Positions 1-6,816 are shown, counted from the first letter of the stretch. The stretch: 14,522 bases of DNA from RSA11 sp965652565 (GCA_965652565.1 CBFGWL010000076.1:1-14522), one strand, 5' to 3'. Translations and numbers: made by a program. Notes: generated from the letters alone by a model not told the origin.

Positions 1-38
1 AGCGATGATTTTCGACCGCCCCGCGGGTCTAGGGGGAT

Positions 39-449
39 ATGGAACGGGACGCGCCTGGGCGGCCGGTGGTTCACCTCGAGCTGCACACCCGAGATCTAGG
101 ACGGGCCAGGGAGTTCTACGAGCGGCTCTTTGGGTGGCGCAGCGAGCGGGTTGAGAGCGCCGGCTCCGCCTACACCACGCTCGCGCTCGGCGGCGACCTG
201 GGGGGTGGCATCGTCGAGTGCCCGACGCAGTTCTCGCTGTGGCTGCCGTACGTATACGTCGACGACGTCTTCGCCGCGACCGGGCTCGCGGTCAGGCTCG
301 GGGCCACCGTCCTGCTCGGCCCGCGTGAGGGCCCCGCCGGGTGGCGGAGCGTCGTGCGCACGCCAAGCGGAGACGAGGTCGCGCTCTGGCAGCCGAAGGA
401 GCCAGCGGGGCTCAACGGGACCGGCGATGAAGACCGGGCCGGGTCGTGA
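39..449 (+). CDS. VOC-superfamily (glyoxalase/bleomycin-resistance fold) protein
   Basis: A 136-residue protein of the vicinal-oxygen-chelate fold, which covers glyoxalases, dioxygenases and antibiotic-binding proteins. Two beta-alpha-beta-beta-beta modules can be seen: residues about 10-60 start with VVHLELHTRDL followed by the helix REFYERLFGW, and residues about 67-118 end in the strand DEVALWQ. H12 and E113 sit where VOC enzymes often carry metal ligands, but substrate cannot be inferred. The length is typical of single-domain VOC proteins. The ATG at 39 is preceded by a purine run (AGGGGG, 31-36) that is closer than a normal ribosome site, so the start is likely but not certain. The stop lies within the GTGA overlap (446-449) with the longest possible reading of the next gene, which suggests translational coupling to the sigma factor. 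The family call is secure; the function is unknown. Confidence 0.85.
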   Translation: MERDAPGRPVVHLELHTRDLGRAREFYERLFGWRSERVESAGSAYTTLALGGDLGGGIVECPTQFSLWLPYVYVDDVFAATGLAVRLGATVLLGPREGPAGWRSVVRTPSGDEVALWQPKEPAGLNGTGDEDRAGS

Positions 450-475
450 AGCCGATGCGGTTTAAGCTGCTCGCG

Positions 476-1594
476 ATGGAGACTAGGACGCCAGCGACCG
501 CCGGGCACGAGCGAACGCTCGTCGCGGCCGCGGCGCGCGGGGACGAACAGGCGTTCCAGAGCCTGATTGAGTCCTACCGCTCCGAGCTGCACGCGCACTG
601 CTATCGGATGCTCGGCTCCTCGTACGACGCGGACGACGCCCTGCAGGACGCCATGCTGCGCGCCTGGCGGGCGCTCGGCAAGTTCGAGGGGCGCAGCTCG
701 CTGCGCTCGTGGCTTTACCGGATCGCGACGAACACCTGTCTCGACGTGATCAACAAGCGCCCGAAGCGCGTCCTGCCGATCGACTACGGCCCGCCCGCGG
801 ATCCGCACGAGGGCCCGACGCTGCCGCTCGCCGAATCGGTCTGGGTGGAGCCCTACGCCGACGAGCCCCTGGGGCTCCCCGACGGGCTCGCCGCGCCCGA
901 GGCGCGCTACGAGCAGCGCGAGGCGGTCGAGCTGGCCTTCGTCGCCGCGCTGCAGCACCTGCCGGCTAACCAGCGCGCCGCGCTGATCCTCCGCGAGGTG
1001 CTCGGCTTCTCGGCGAAGGAGGTCGCGGAGATCCTCGACACGAGCGTTGCCTCGATCAACAGCGCCCTGCAGCGTGCGCGCAAGACCGTCGAGGAGCGCA
1101 TGCCCGAGCGCAGCCAACAGGAGACGAAGCGCGCGCTCGGCGACGATGGCGTGCGGGAGGTCGTCGACCGCTACCTCGACGCGTGGGATCGCAACGACAT
1201 CGAGGGCGTCGTCGCGATGCTCACCGAGGACGCGAGCTTCTCGATGCCGCCGGCCCCGTACTGGTACAGCGGTCACGAGGCGTTGCGCGAGTGGCTCCCG
1301 AAGGGCCCGCTCACCGGCGACTGGCGCTGGAAGCACCTGCCGATGGTGATCGCAAACGGCCAGCCCGCGATTCCGTTCTACTGCTGGTCCGAGCCTGAGC
1401 AGGCCTACTTGGCGTTCGCGCTCAACGTCCTGACGCTGCGCGACAACCGCATCAGCGACGTCGTCGCCTTCATCGCCCGCGACACCTCGAACGAGGAGCC
1501 CGAGGCCTACGTCCGCTGGCCCGACGAGCCCCTCATCCGGCGCAAGTTCCAGGACTTCTTTGGCCGTTTCGGGCTCCCCGAGCGCATCGACTAG
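476..1594 (+). CDS. ECF-type sigma-70 factor with C-terminal SnoaL-like domain
   Basis: A 372-residue alternative sigma factor that would direct RNA polymerase to its own promoter set. Region 2 lies at about residues 28-95 (LHAHCYRMLGSSYDADDALQD, then the promoter-melting segment WLYRIATNTCLDVI). A proline-rich linker covers 96-150. Region 4, with its helix-turn-helix, lies at about 153-206 (HLPANQRAALILREVLGFSA, then the recognition helix SVASINSALQRARK). Residues about 225-336 resemble a SnoaL/NTF2-like domain (VDRYLDAWDRNDIEGVVAML). Such C-terminal domains are known in ECF41/ECF56-type sigma factors, where they replace or supplement a separate anti-sigma factor; no anti-sigma gene is adjacent here. 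The start is uncertain. GTG at 446 overlaps the VOC stop, ATG at 455 is also in frame, and ATG at 476 gives the most family-like N-terminus. None has a strong ribosome site. The upstream VOC gene is a probable operon partner. Confidence 0.92.
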   Translation: METRTPATAGHERTLVAAAARGDEQAFQSLIESYRSELHAHCYRMLGSSYDADDALQDAMLRAWRALGKFEGRSSLRSWLYRIATNTCLDVINKRPKRVLPIDYGPPADPHEGPTLPLAESVWVEPYADEPLGLPDGLAAPEARYEQREAVELAFVAALQHLPANQRAALILREVLGFSAKEVAEILDTSVASINSALQRARKTVEERMPERSQQETKRALGDDGVREVVDRYLDAWDRNDIEGVVAMLTEDASFSMPPAPYWYSGHEALREWLPKGPLTGDWRWKHLPMVIANGQPAIPFYCWSEPEQAYLAFALNVLTLRDNRISDVVAFIARDTSNEEPEAYVRWPDEPLIRRKFQDFFGRFGLPERID

Positions 1595-1767
1595 GCGCTA
1601 GGCGCACCACGCACGCGCGCGCCGTCCCGCTCACCGCCGCCTGACGGGCGCCGCATCCCATCCGGGCGCGGGTGTGTAAACGCGCCCCGACGAAGCTGCT
1701 TCAATTCCCGCCGGATTTACTACGACGGGCCGGGCCGCACGCGGTTGAAGCCAGGGATGGGACGCGC

Positions 1768-2460
1768 ATGAGAAGTTGGAAGTGGGGGAGCATCGTCGCC
1801 GCAACGGTGCTCGTGGTGACGAGCCTCGCTGTGCTGACCGACGCAACGCCGGTGCGGCACGCCGAATCGCGGGATCTCGCGGCGCGGGCGGGGTCGGGCG
1901 GCGTCGGCATGAAGACGCCCAACAAGACGAAGAAGCGCAAGCGCGCGCGTAACGCGCTCGCGGCGAAGGTCCCCATCCTGGTCGTCGGCGACAGCCTCGA
2001 GGTCGGGACGGGTCCCCACCTCATCAAGCGTCTCGGTGATCGCGTGCAGGTCTTCGCGCGCCGCGGGCGCCCGAGCACCGAGGGTCTCGAGGTCCTGAGG
2101 AGAAAATTCCGCGCGCGCCACGGCGTGGTCGTCTTCGATCTGGGCAGCAACGACGATCACCTGCAGCCCTGGATCCTCCGCGAGAACATGCGCGAGGCGC
2201 GCCGCCTGATCACCCCGCGGCGCTGCATGGTCGTGGCCACGGTCAACCCGGAACGCCGGGAGCCGCTCAACGTCGTGATCCGCCGGGTCGCCGAGCGCCG
2301 CAACGTGGTCCTCTTCGACTGGAAGCGGCTGACCAAGCGCCGCCCCGAGCTATTGACCGAGGACCGCGTGCACGCCACGCCCCACGGCTACGCAGTACGC
2401 AGTCGCCAGCTGGTGCGCAAGATTCGCGAGTGCCCCGTCTGGGGGCCGCGCCGCCGCTAG
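1768..2460 (+). CDS. Secreted or membrane-anchored SGNH-hydrolase-like protein
   Basis: A 230-residue protein with an N-terminal signal or anchor (basic MRSWKWGS, then the hydrophobic stretch 8-24). A short Arg/Lys-rich linker follows (about 49-62), then an SGNH/GDSL-like domain. Block I is VVGDSLEVG (72-80, nucleophile candidate S76), a conserved-type Gly is in RRGRPS (about 100), block III is DLGSND (124-129, N128), and block V is EDRVHATPHGY (198-208, D199 and H202). This set of residues is expected of an active esterase, deacetylase or acyl-transfer enzyme. Similar domains occur at the C-terminus of acyltransferase-3 proteins; here it stands alone and would act outside the membrane. An in-frame GTG at 1672 would add 32 residues ahead of the signal sequence, so ATG 1768 is preferred. 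The substrate is unknown; cell-wall or exopolysaccharide ester groups are an inference. Confidence 0.75.
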   Translation: MRSWKWGSIVAATVLVVTSLAVLTDATPVRHAESRDLAARAGSGGVGMKTPNKTKKRKRARNALAAKVPILVVGDSLEVGTGPHLIKRLGDRVQVFARRGRPSTEGLEVLRRKFRARHGVVVFDLGSNDDHLQPWILRENMREARRLITPRRCMVVATVNPERREPLNVVIRRVAERRNVVLFDWKRLTKRRPELLTEDRVHATPHGYAVRSRQLVRKIRECPVWGPRRR

Positions 2461-2470
2461 CGCGTCGGCG

Positions 2471-2491
2471 CCCGGCCGCTGGCCGGCCGGG
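2471..2491 (+). terminator. GC-rich hairpin after the SGNH gene
   Basis: A perfect 8-bp stem, CCCGGCCG (2471-2478) with CGGCCGGG (2484-2491), around a 5-base loop. It starts ten bases after the SGNH stop codon. It is followed by AAAAGG rather than a T-run, so it would be a non-canonical intrinsic terminator or an mRNA-end stabiliser. Its position between two co-oriented genes fits termination before the ATPase gene. Confidence 0.5.
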
Positions 2492-2510
2492 AAAAGGGGC
2501 GCGAGCGGGA

Positions 2511-2516
2511 TAGGTT
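2511..2516 (+). promoter_or_regulatory. Possible -10 element for a leaderless ATPase mRNA
   Basis: TAGGTT fits the TANNNT pattern of actinobacterial -10 boxes and lies six bases before the ATG at 2523. Transcription would then begin at or next to the start codon, which would explain why no clear ribosome site precedes this gene. No good -35 box is visible, so this is tentative. Confidence 0.3.
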
Positions 2517-2522
2517 GACGGC

Positions 2523-4571
2523 ATGTCCCCGCCCGCCGAGACCACCGGGCACGGCGGCCACGGCCAGCGCGGCCACGGCGAACGCCCGCACGCGCATGGC
2601 GGCGGGCACGAGCACCACCACGCGGCTGACTTCGCCCGCCGGTTCTGGGTCTCGCTGGCGCTGACCATTCCGGTGCTCGCCTGCTCGCCGATGATCCGCG
2701 AGTGGCTCGGGCTGCCCGAGGTCACGGGGATCCAGGAGGTGGTTGCTCCGGCTTTCGGCACGCTCGTCTTCATCTACGGGGGCCAGCCGTTCCTGGCCGG
2801 CGCGCTCGCCGAGTTGCGAACGCGCCAGCCCGGCATGATGACCCTGATCGCCCTGGCGATCACGGTCGCGTTCGTGGCGAGCGCCGCCACGGCGCTCGGC
2901 GTCTTCGGCCTCGAGTTCTGGTGGGAGCTGGCGGCGCTGATCGTGATCATGCTGCTCGGCCACTGGCTCGAGATGCGGGCAGTCGGCCAGGCGCGGGGCG
3001 CGCTCGAGGCGCTCGCCGAGCTCCTGCCCGACGATGCGGAGCGCGTCCGCGACGGGTCGGTCGAGCGCGTCCCGGTCGCGGCGCTCGAGCCGGGCGACGT
3101 CGTCCTGGTGCGCCCCGGCGGGCGCGTGCCCGCCGACGGCCGGATCACCGAAGGCGCCGCTGCGATGGACGAGTCCATGATCACCGGCGAGTCCTGGCCG
3201 GTAGCGCGCGAGCGCGGCGATCGTGTGGTGGCCGGCACGGTGGCCACGGATTCCGCGCTGCGGGTGCGCGTCGAGGCGGTCGGCGACGACACGGCGCTCG
3301 CCGGTATCCAGCGGCTCGTCGCGGAGGCGCAGGGCTCGCGCTCGCGAGCGCAGGCGCTGGCCGACCGCGCTGCGGCGGCGCTTTTCTACGTCGCCGCGAC
3401 GGCGGGCGTGATCACCTTCGTCGCCTGGGCGGCGCTGGGGGAGGCCGGCGATGCCGTGACGCGCACGGTCACCGTGCTCGTGATCTCGTGCCCGCACGCG
3501 CTCGGATTGGCGATCCCGCTGGTGATCGCGATCTCCACCTCGCTCGCCGCGCGCTCCGGGGTCCTGGTCCGCGATCGCCTCGCGCTCGAGCGGATGCGCC
3601 GCATCGACGTCGTGCTCTTCGACAAGACGGGCACGCTCACGCGTGGGGAGCACGCTGTGGTCGAGGTCGCGGCGCTCGACGGCCGGGAGGACGCGCTGCT
3701 CGCGGTGGCCGCAGCGGCCGAGGGCCCAAGCGAGCACCCGGTCGCCAAGGCGATCGTCGCTGCCGCCGCCGAGCGCGACGCCGAACCGCCGCCGGCCGAG
3801 GGTTTTCGGGCCCTTCCCGGGCGCGGGGTAGAGGCGCGTGTTGACGGCGTCCCGGTGGCCGTGGGCGGACCTGCGCTGCTCGAGGAGCTCGGCTCGCGCC
3901 CGCCGGCGGATCTGACCGCCGCTGTCGGGCGCTGGCGGGGCCACGGCGCCGGCGTCCTCTACATCGTGCGCGACGGCCGGGTCGAGGGAGCGGTCGCGGT
4001 GGAGGATCGAGTCCGGCCGGAAGCGCGCGACGCGGTCGAGGAGCTGCATCGCCTCGGCGTGCGCGTCGCGATGATCACCGGCGACGCGCGCCAGGTCGCC
4101 GACGCCGTCGCGGCCGACCTGGGGATCGACGAGGTCTTCGCCGATGTGCTCCCGCAGGACAAGGACGCGCACGTCGCGGAGCTGCAGCGCCGCGGGCACG
4201 CCGTCGCGATGGTCGGCGACGGCGTGAACGACGCGCCCGCGCTCGCCCGCGCGGACGTGGGCATCGCGATCGGCGCCGGCACCGACGTCGCGATCCAGTC
4301 GGCGGGCGTCGTGCTCGCCTCGAGCGACCCGCGCGGCGTCGTCGGGGTGATCAGGCTCTCGCAGGCCGGCTACCGCAAGATGGTTCAGAACCTGGGCTGG
4401 GCGGTCGGCTACAACGCGATCGCGATCCCGCTCGCCGCGGGTGTCCTGGCGCCCGTCGGCTTCGTGCTGCCGCCCGCCGTCGGCGCGATCCTGATGAGCG
4501 TCTCGACGATCGTCGTCGCGATCAACGCCCAGTTCCTGCGCCGGCTCTCGTTGCTGCCGGGCGAGCGGTGA
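2523..4571 (+). CDS. copB: CopB-type (P1B-3) copper/silver-transporting P-type ATPase
   Basis: A 682-residue heavy-metal P-type ATPase that would use ATP to export copper or silver across the cytoplasmic membrane. The N-terminus has no CXXC metal-binding domain but has nine histidines within residues 10-33. The actuator motif is MITGESWPV (TGES at 221-224). The metal-site motif in the sixth membrane helix is CPH (323-325). The phosphorylated aspartate is D367 in DKTGT, the SEHP motif has its His at 405, and the hinge motif GDGVNDAP starts at 565. The seventh helix carries GYNAIAIP and the last helix MSVSTIVVAINA (from 658). CPH with YNx4P and MSxSTxxVAxNA is the signature set of the P1B-3 (CopB) subgroup, as opposed to the CPC of CopA. 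Length is normal. No metallochaperone or copper regulator lies beside it. Cu(I), Cu(II) and Ag(I) cannot be distinguished from sequence. Confidence 0.93.
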   Translation: MSPPAETTGHGGHGQRGHGERPHAHGGGHEHHHAADFARRFWVSLALTIPVLACSPMIREWLGLPEVTGIQEVVAPAFGTLVFIYGGQPFLAGALAELRTRQPGMMTLIALAITVAFVASAATALGVFGLEFWWELAALIVIMLLGHWLEMRAVGQARGALEALAELLPDDAERVRDGSVERVPVAALEPGDVVLVRPGGRVPADGRITEGAAAMDESMITGESWPVARERGDRVVAGTVATDSALRVRVEAVGDDTALAGIQRLVAEAQGSRSRAQALADRAAAALFYVAATAGVITFVAWAALGEAGDAVTRTVTVLVISCPHALGLAIPLVIAISTSLAARSGVLVRDRLALERMRRIDVVLFDKTGTLTRGEHAVVEVAALDGREDALLAVAAAAEGPSEHPVAKAIVAAAAERDAEPPPAEGFRALPGRGVEARVDGVPVAVGGPALLEELGSRPPADLTAAVGRWRGHGAGVLYIVRDGRVEGAVAVEDRVRPEARDAVEELHRLGVRVAMITGDARQVADAVAADLGIDEVFADVLPQDKDAHVAELQRRGHAVAMVGDGVNDAPALARADVGIAIGAGTDVAIQSAGVVLASSDPRGVVGVIRLSQAGYRKMVQNLGWAVGYNAIAIPLAAGVLAPVGFVLPPAVGAILMSVSTIVVAINAQFLRRLSLLPGER

Positions 4572-4604
4572 CGCGGGCGGTTTGTGAAGCGGGGCGAGCG
4601 GTGA
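4559..4604 (+). repeat. 13-base direct repeat at the ATPase stop codon
   Basis: GGGCGAGCGGTGA, which encodes the last residues and stop of the ATPase (4559-4571), is repeated exactly at 4592-4604, 33 bases downstream and in the same frame. It looks like the remnant of a small local duplication at the gene's 3' end. Chance is possible in such GC-rich DNA. Confidence 0.5.
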
Positions 4605-4749
4605 TCCGCATGGTGTCATCGCTGCAGGGGTTACAGCGATACGAGCGTCGCGCCGGGCGCGCCTCACGGCGCCCCTCTGCGCCCTTGCGCTCTTCGCGCC
4701 CCTCGCGCTCGCCCCGCCCGCCGACGCCAGGGCGCTCGCGTACGGCTTT

Positions 4750-5652
4750 TTGAGTCACGGCAGCGGCACCTGGGCCGGTCCGCGGCTGGCGGACGGGGAA
4801 CCCGACACGGGGATCGTCGACCACATCGTCGCGGCACGGCCCACGCACCTGCGGGTGACGCTCGCCAGCAACGACGCGGAACAGGACCTGCAGCCGCAGA
4901 GCGAGGCGGTGCGCACGGCGTACGAGCGCCTCGTGGCGGCTGACATCAGCCTGGGCGCGGCGATCACCGGGCACCGCGACGAGGACGAGGTCGTGGCGCA
5001 CGCGTGCCGCATCAAGGCGGCCGACGCCCGCGGCTACTACGGCTGGCTGTTCATCGACTTCGCTTCGCGCAGCCGCCACGTGAAGCGCCTGGTCCGGAGG
5101 ATCCGCGCCGGCGACGGATGTCCGGCCGGCGGCTGGGAGCGCGTGTGGGTGAACGCCAGCGGCCGCAAGGCCGGCTTTCCGCGTCAGGCGGCGGCGGTAG
5201 CGAAGCGGATGGACGTGGTCGGCGGGCCGCAGCGCTGGCGCAAGTGGCGGCGCGAGGCGCGGCGGATCGCCCGCGGGCGCGCACCCGCCCTGATCGCGAA
5301 GGACCGGCGCTGGGTGCGGCGCGCCCACCGCCGGGGCGTGCGGCCGGTCCTCAAGCTGGAGGTCCCTTGGCAGACCGGCACGATGTTCGCGCCGCTCAGC
5401 CGCAAGACCCAGCGCCGGCTGCTGGTTCGCTGGACGAAGGCGGCGCGCCGCATGCGCTTCGACTTCATCTTCCCGATCTACGTCCACAAGGCGTTCGCGC
5501 GCAGCCACTACGACGCCCGCCGGGAGGGGACCTATGGCCTGATCCGCCGGATTCTGGTCAGGGAGCGCGGCCGGGCGACGGCCGCCGCGGGGGCGCTCAG
5601 CGCGGCTCGCGCCACATCCCCCACAGCGGCGGGACGCCCGGCGCTTCCATGA
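4750..5652 (+). CDS. Unrecognised secreted protein; start missing or non-canonical
   Basis: I do not recognise the family. From the TTG at 4750 the frame gives 300 residues with alternating hydrophobic strands and helices (HLRVTLAS, ISLGAAITG, YYGWLFIDF, WERVWVNASG, VLKLEVPWQ, FDFIFPIYV). This could be a TIM-barrel-like fold, for example a glycosidase-type secreted protein; that is inference. The frame stays open upstream to 4588, and 4639-4749 reads like a signal peptide: basic RASRRAR, hydrophobic LCALALFAPLALA, then a PADARA-type cleavage region. No ATG, GTG or TTG exists in that frame between the stop at 4585-4587 and 4750. Good starts (GTG 4568 overlapping the ATPase stop, GTG 4601, ATG 4610) lie one frame away, so a one-base deletion or a rare start is likely. 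The 3' end overlaps the convergent GNAT gene by 56 bases. Confidence 0.65.
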   Translation: MSHGSGTWAGPRLADGEPDTGIVDHIVAARPTHLRVTLASNDAEQDLQPQSEAVRTAYERLVAADISLGAAITGHRDEDEVVAHACRIKAADARGYYGWLFIDFASRSRHVKRLVRRIRAGDGCPAGGWERVWVNASGRKAGFPRQAAAVAKRMDVVGGPQRWRKWRREARRIARGRAPALIAKDRRWVRRAHRRGVRPVLKLEVPWQTGTMFAPLSRKTQRRLLVRWTKAARRMRFDFIFPIYVHKAFARSHYDARREGTYGLIRRILVRERGRATAAAGALSAARATSPTAAGRPALP

Positions 5653-6217
5653 TTTCTCGCTCCTCGAAGCCGAACCGCTCGTAGTAGGGCAGGTTCTCCT
5701 CACGCTGGGTCTCGAGGTAGGCGGGCATGCCCTCCGCATCGCAGCGGGCGAGGCCCGGAGCGATCAGCGCCGAGCCGAGGCCGCGCCGCTGATGGGCGGG
5801 GTGGACCGACAGGACCTCGAGATACCAGTGAGGCTCGCTGGGGTGGTGGGCCTCGACCATCTCGTCGAGCCGGTAGGCGCGCCGTAGGCCGGAGCCCACC
5901 CAGGGCACCAGAGAGGCGCTCTCGGCGAGCAGATCCGCTCGCGTGCGCTTCGGCTCGCCCGGAGGGATCCAGAGAGCCGCACCCTCGAGGCCGGATGTCG
6001 TCCAGCCCGCCCCGCGCCGCAGGAACAGGCGGCGGATAAGCACCCGATAGTTGCGGACCATGAGCCGGTGACGCCAAACGGGGTCCGGTTGGATGTAGAC
6101 CCAAGCCTCGTTGTCGTGGAAGCCGTGCGCGATCGCCTCGGCGACGGGACCCGTGTGCGATGCGGCTAGCGCCATCGCGGTGGGCGCGCGCGTCTCTTCT
6201 CGCCACGCTTGGGTCAT
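5597..6217 (-). CDS. GNAT-family N-acetyltransferase
   Basis: A 206-residue protein with a GCN5-related acetyltransferase core. It would transfer an acetyl group from acetyl-CoA to an amine on an unidentified acceptor. The acetyl-CoA-binding motif A is at about 132-152 (YLEVLSVHPAHQRRGLGSAL, with the pyrophosphate loop QRRGLG at 143-148). Motif B is NLPYYERFGF (175-184). The first 125 residues (FHDNEAWVYIQPD, ALWIPPGEPK) resemble the larger GNAT proteins common in actinobacteria. ATG 6217 is chosen because the sequence upstream in this frame is Arg-rich, unlike a protein, and lies antisense inside the STAS gene. It starts 26 bases after the STAS stop on the same strand, so the two may be co-transcribed. 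No strong ribosome site is visible. The 3' end overlaps the convergent gene by 56 bases. Confidence 0.88.
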   Translation of the reverse strand: MTQAWREETRAPTAMALAASHTGPVAEAIAHGFHDNEAWVYIQPDPVWRHRLMVRNYRVLIRRLFLRRGAGWTTSGLEGAALWIPPGEPKRTRADLLAESASLVPWVGSGLRRAYRLDEMVEAHHPSEPHWYLEVLSVHPAHQRRGLGSALIAPGLARCDAEGMPAYLETQREENLPYYERFGFEEREIMEAPGVPPLWGMWREPR

Positions 6218-6243
6218 CGCGAGGCGCCGGGTTGCTGGCGACG

Positions 6244-6627
6244 CTACTCCTGCTCGCCCGACACGGTGGATCCGCGCCCGCGCCCGTTGGGCCGGCGGGA
6301 TTCCAGCGCGAGCTCCGCTTCGATTCCGGTCAGCTTGAGCACCTTTGCGACGGGCCCGTGGCTGCCGGTCACCCGCAGCACGAGGCCTTCGTCCTCGGCG
6401 CGGCGCTTGGCCTCGAGGAGGACGCGCAGGCCGGTCGAGTCGATGAAGCTCAGTTCCTCGAGATCGACGAGCACCGTCGTCCGCGCCTTGCGCTCGCACT
6501 CACGTAGGACGCTCTCGACTTGCTCCGATGACGCGAGGTCGAACTCGCCGACGAGTCGGATTACGACCAGGTCCGGGTCCTCGAAGACCTGGATGCCTAG
6601 CTCTGGTGCTCCGCGTTCAGATCGCAT
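6244..6627 (-). CDS. STAS-domain anti-sigma factor antagonist (SpoIIAA/RsbV-like), copy 1
   Basis: A 127-residue single STAS-domain protein of the anti-anti-sigma class. In this family the unphosphorylated form binds a kinase/anti-sigma factor and frees a stress or development sigma factor. The phosphorylation loop is LSFIDSTGLRVL (59-70), with S64 as the predicted phospho-site, and the fold starts with the strand LVVIRLVGEFDL (20-31). The tail after about residue 110 is Arg/Gly-rich and probably disordered. ATG 6627 is preferred over GTG 6633: AAAGG ends seven bases before it, and the N-terminal length then matches the paralogue at 6830-7201, whose phospho-serine is also residue 64. The ribosome site lies in the 3' arm of a perfect inverted repeat (separate entry). 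No kinase or PP2C phosphatase gene is adjacent. GNAT lies 26 bases downstream. Confidence 0.9.
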   Translation of the reverse strand: MRSERGAPELGIQVFEDPDLVVIRLVGEFDLASSEQVESVLRECERKARTTVLVDLEELSFIDSTGLRVLLEAKRRAEDEGLVLRVTGSHGPVAKVLKLTGIEAELALESRRPNGRGRGSTVSGEQE

Positions 6628-6634
6628 GTGCACA

Positions 6635-6666
6635 CCTTTCGATTGAACATTCGCCGAATCGAAAGG
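6635..6666 (-). promoter_or_regulatory. SD-sequestering hairpin in the STAS copy 1 leader
   Basis: A perfect 10-bp inverted repeat, CCTTTCGATT (6635-6644) and AATCGAAAGG (6657-6666) on the + strand, with a 12-base spacer. In the - strand mRNA the 3' arm is AAUCGAAAGG, which contains the ribosome site AAAGG seven bases before ATG 6627. Three more pairs (G-U, C-G, G-U) can extend the stem toward the start codon. Folded, the RNA would hide the ribosome site, as in RNA thermometers or other translational switches. A DNA operator for a dimeric repressor is the alternative. Confidence 0.6.
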
Positions 6667-6803
6667 CGCCTCATGCCAGAACCCAACGGTACGACCTCAA
6701 TACAGCGGCCGGCTCGCGGATCGGATGCCGATGAGGAGTCAACCGCATGCCCCAACGTACCACCCGTGAGCGCCGAAAGCGAATCGCGCGCCGCATCGCA
6801 ACA

Positions 6804-6816
6804 CGGGGGAGCCCCG
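6804..6816 (-). terminator. Weak hairpin after STAS copy 2
   Basis: A 5-bp stem, CGGGG and CCCCG, with a 3-base loop, starting 13 bases beyond the stop codon of the STAS gene at 6830-7201. No T-run follows. It may slow or end transcription before the STAS copy 1 leader. The support is weak. Confidence 0.25.

Noticed and set aside
170..1336. A 388-codon minus-strand open frame opposite the VOC and sigma-factor genes.
   Set aside because: Shadow of two genes with clear family motifs; no ribosome site or domain seen.
1595..1767. Possible terminator GCGCC/GGCGC (1648-1669) after the sigma-factor gene.
   Set aside because: Only 5 bp with a 12-base loop, over 50 bases from the stop; not distinguishable from chance.
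2457..4667. A 736-codon open frame on the minus strand opposite the copper ATPase.
   Set aside because: It is the antisense shadow of a clearly coding P-type ATPase; its product is an Arg/Asp/His-rich repeat-like composition typical of mirrored GC-rich codons, with no recognisable domain.
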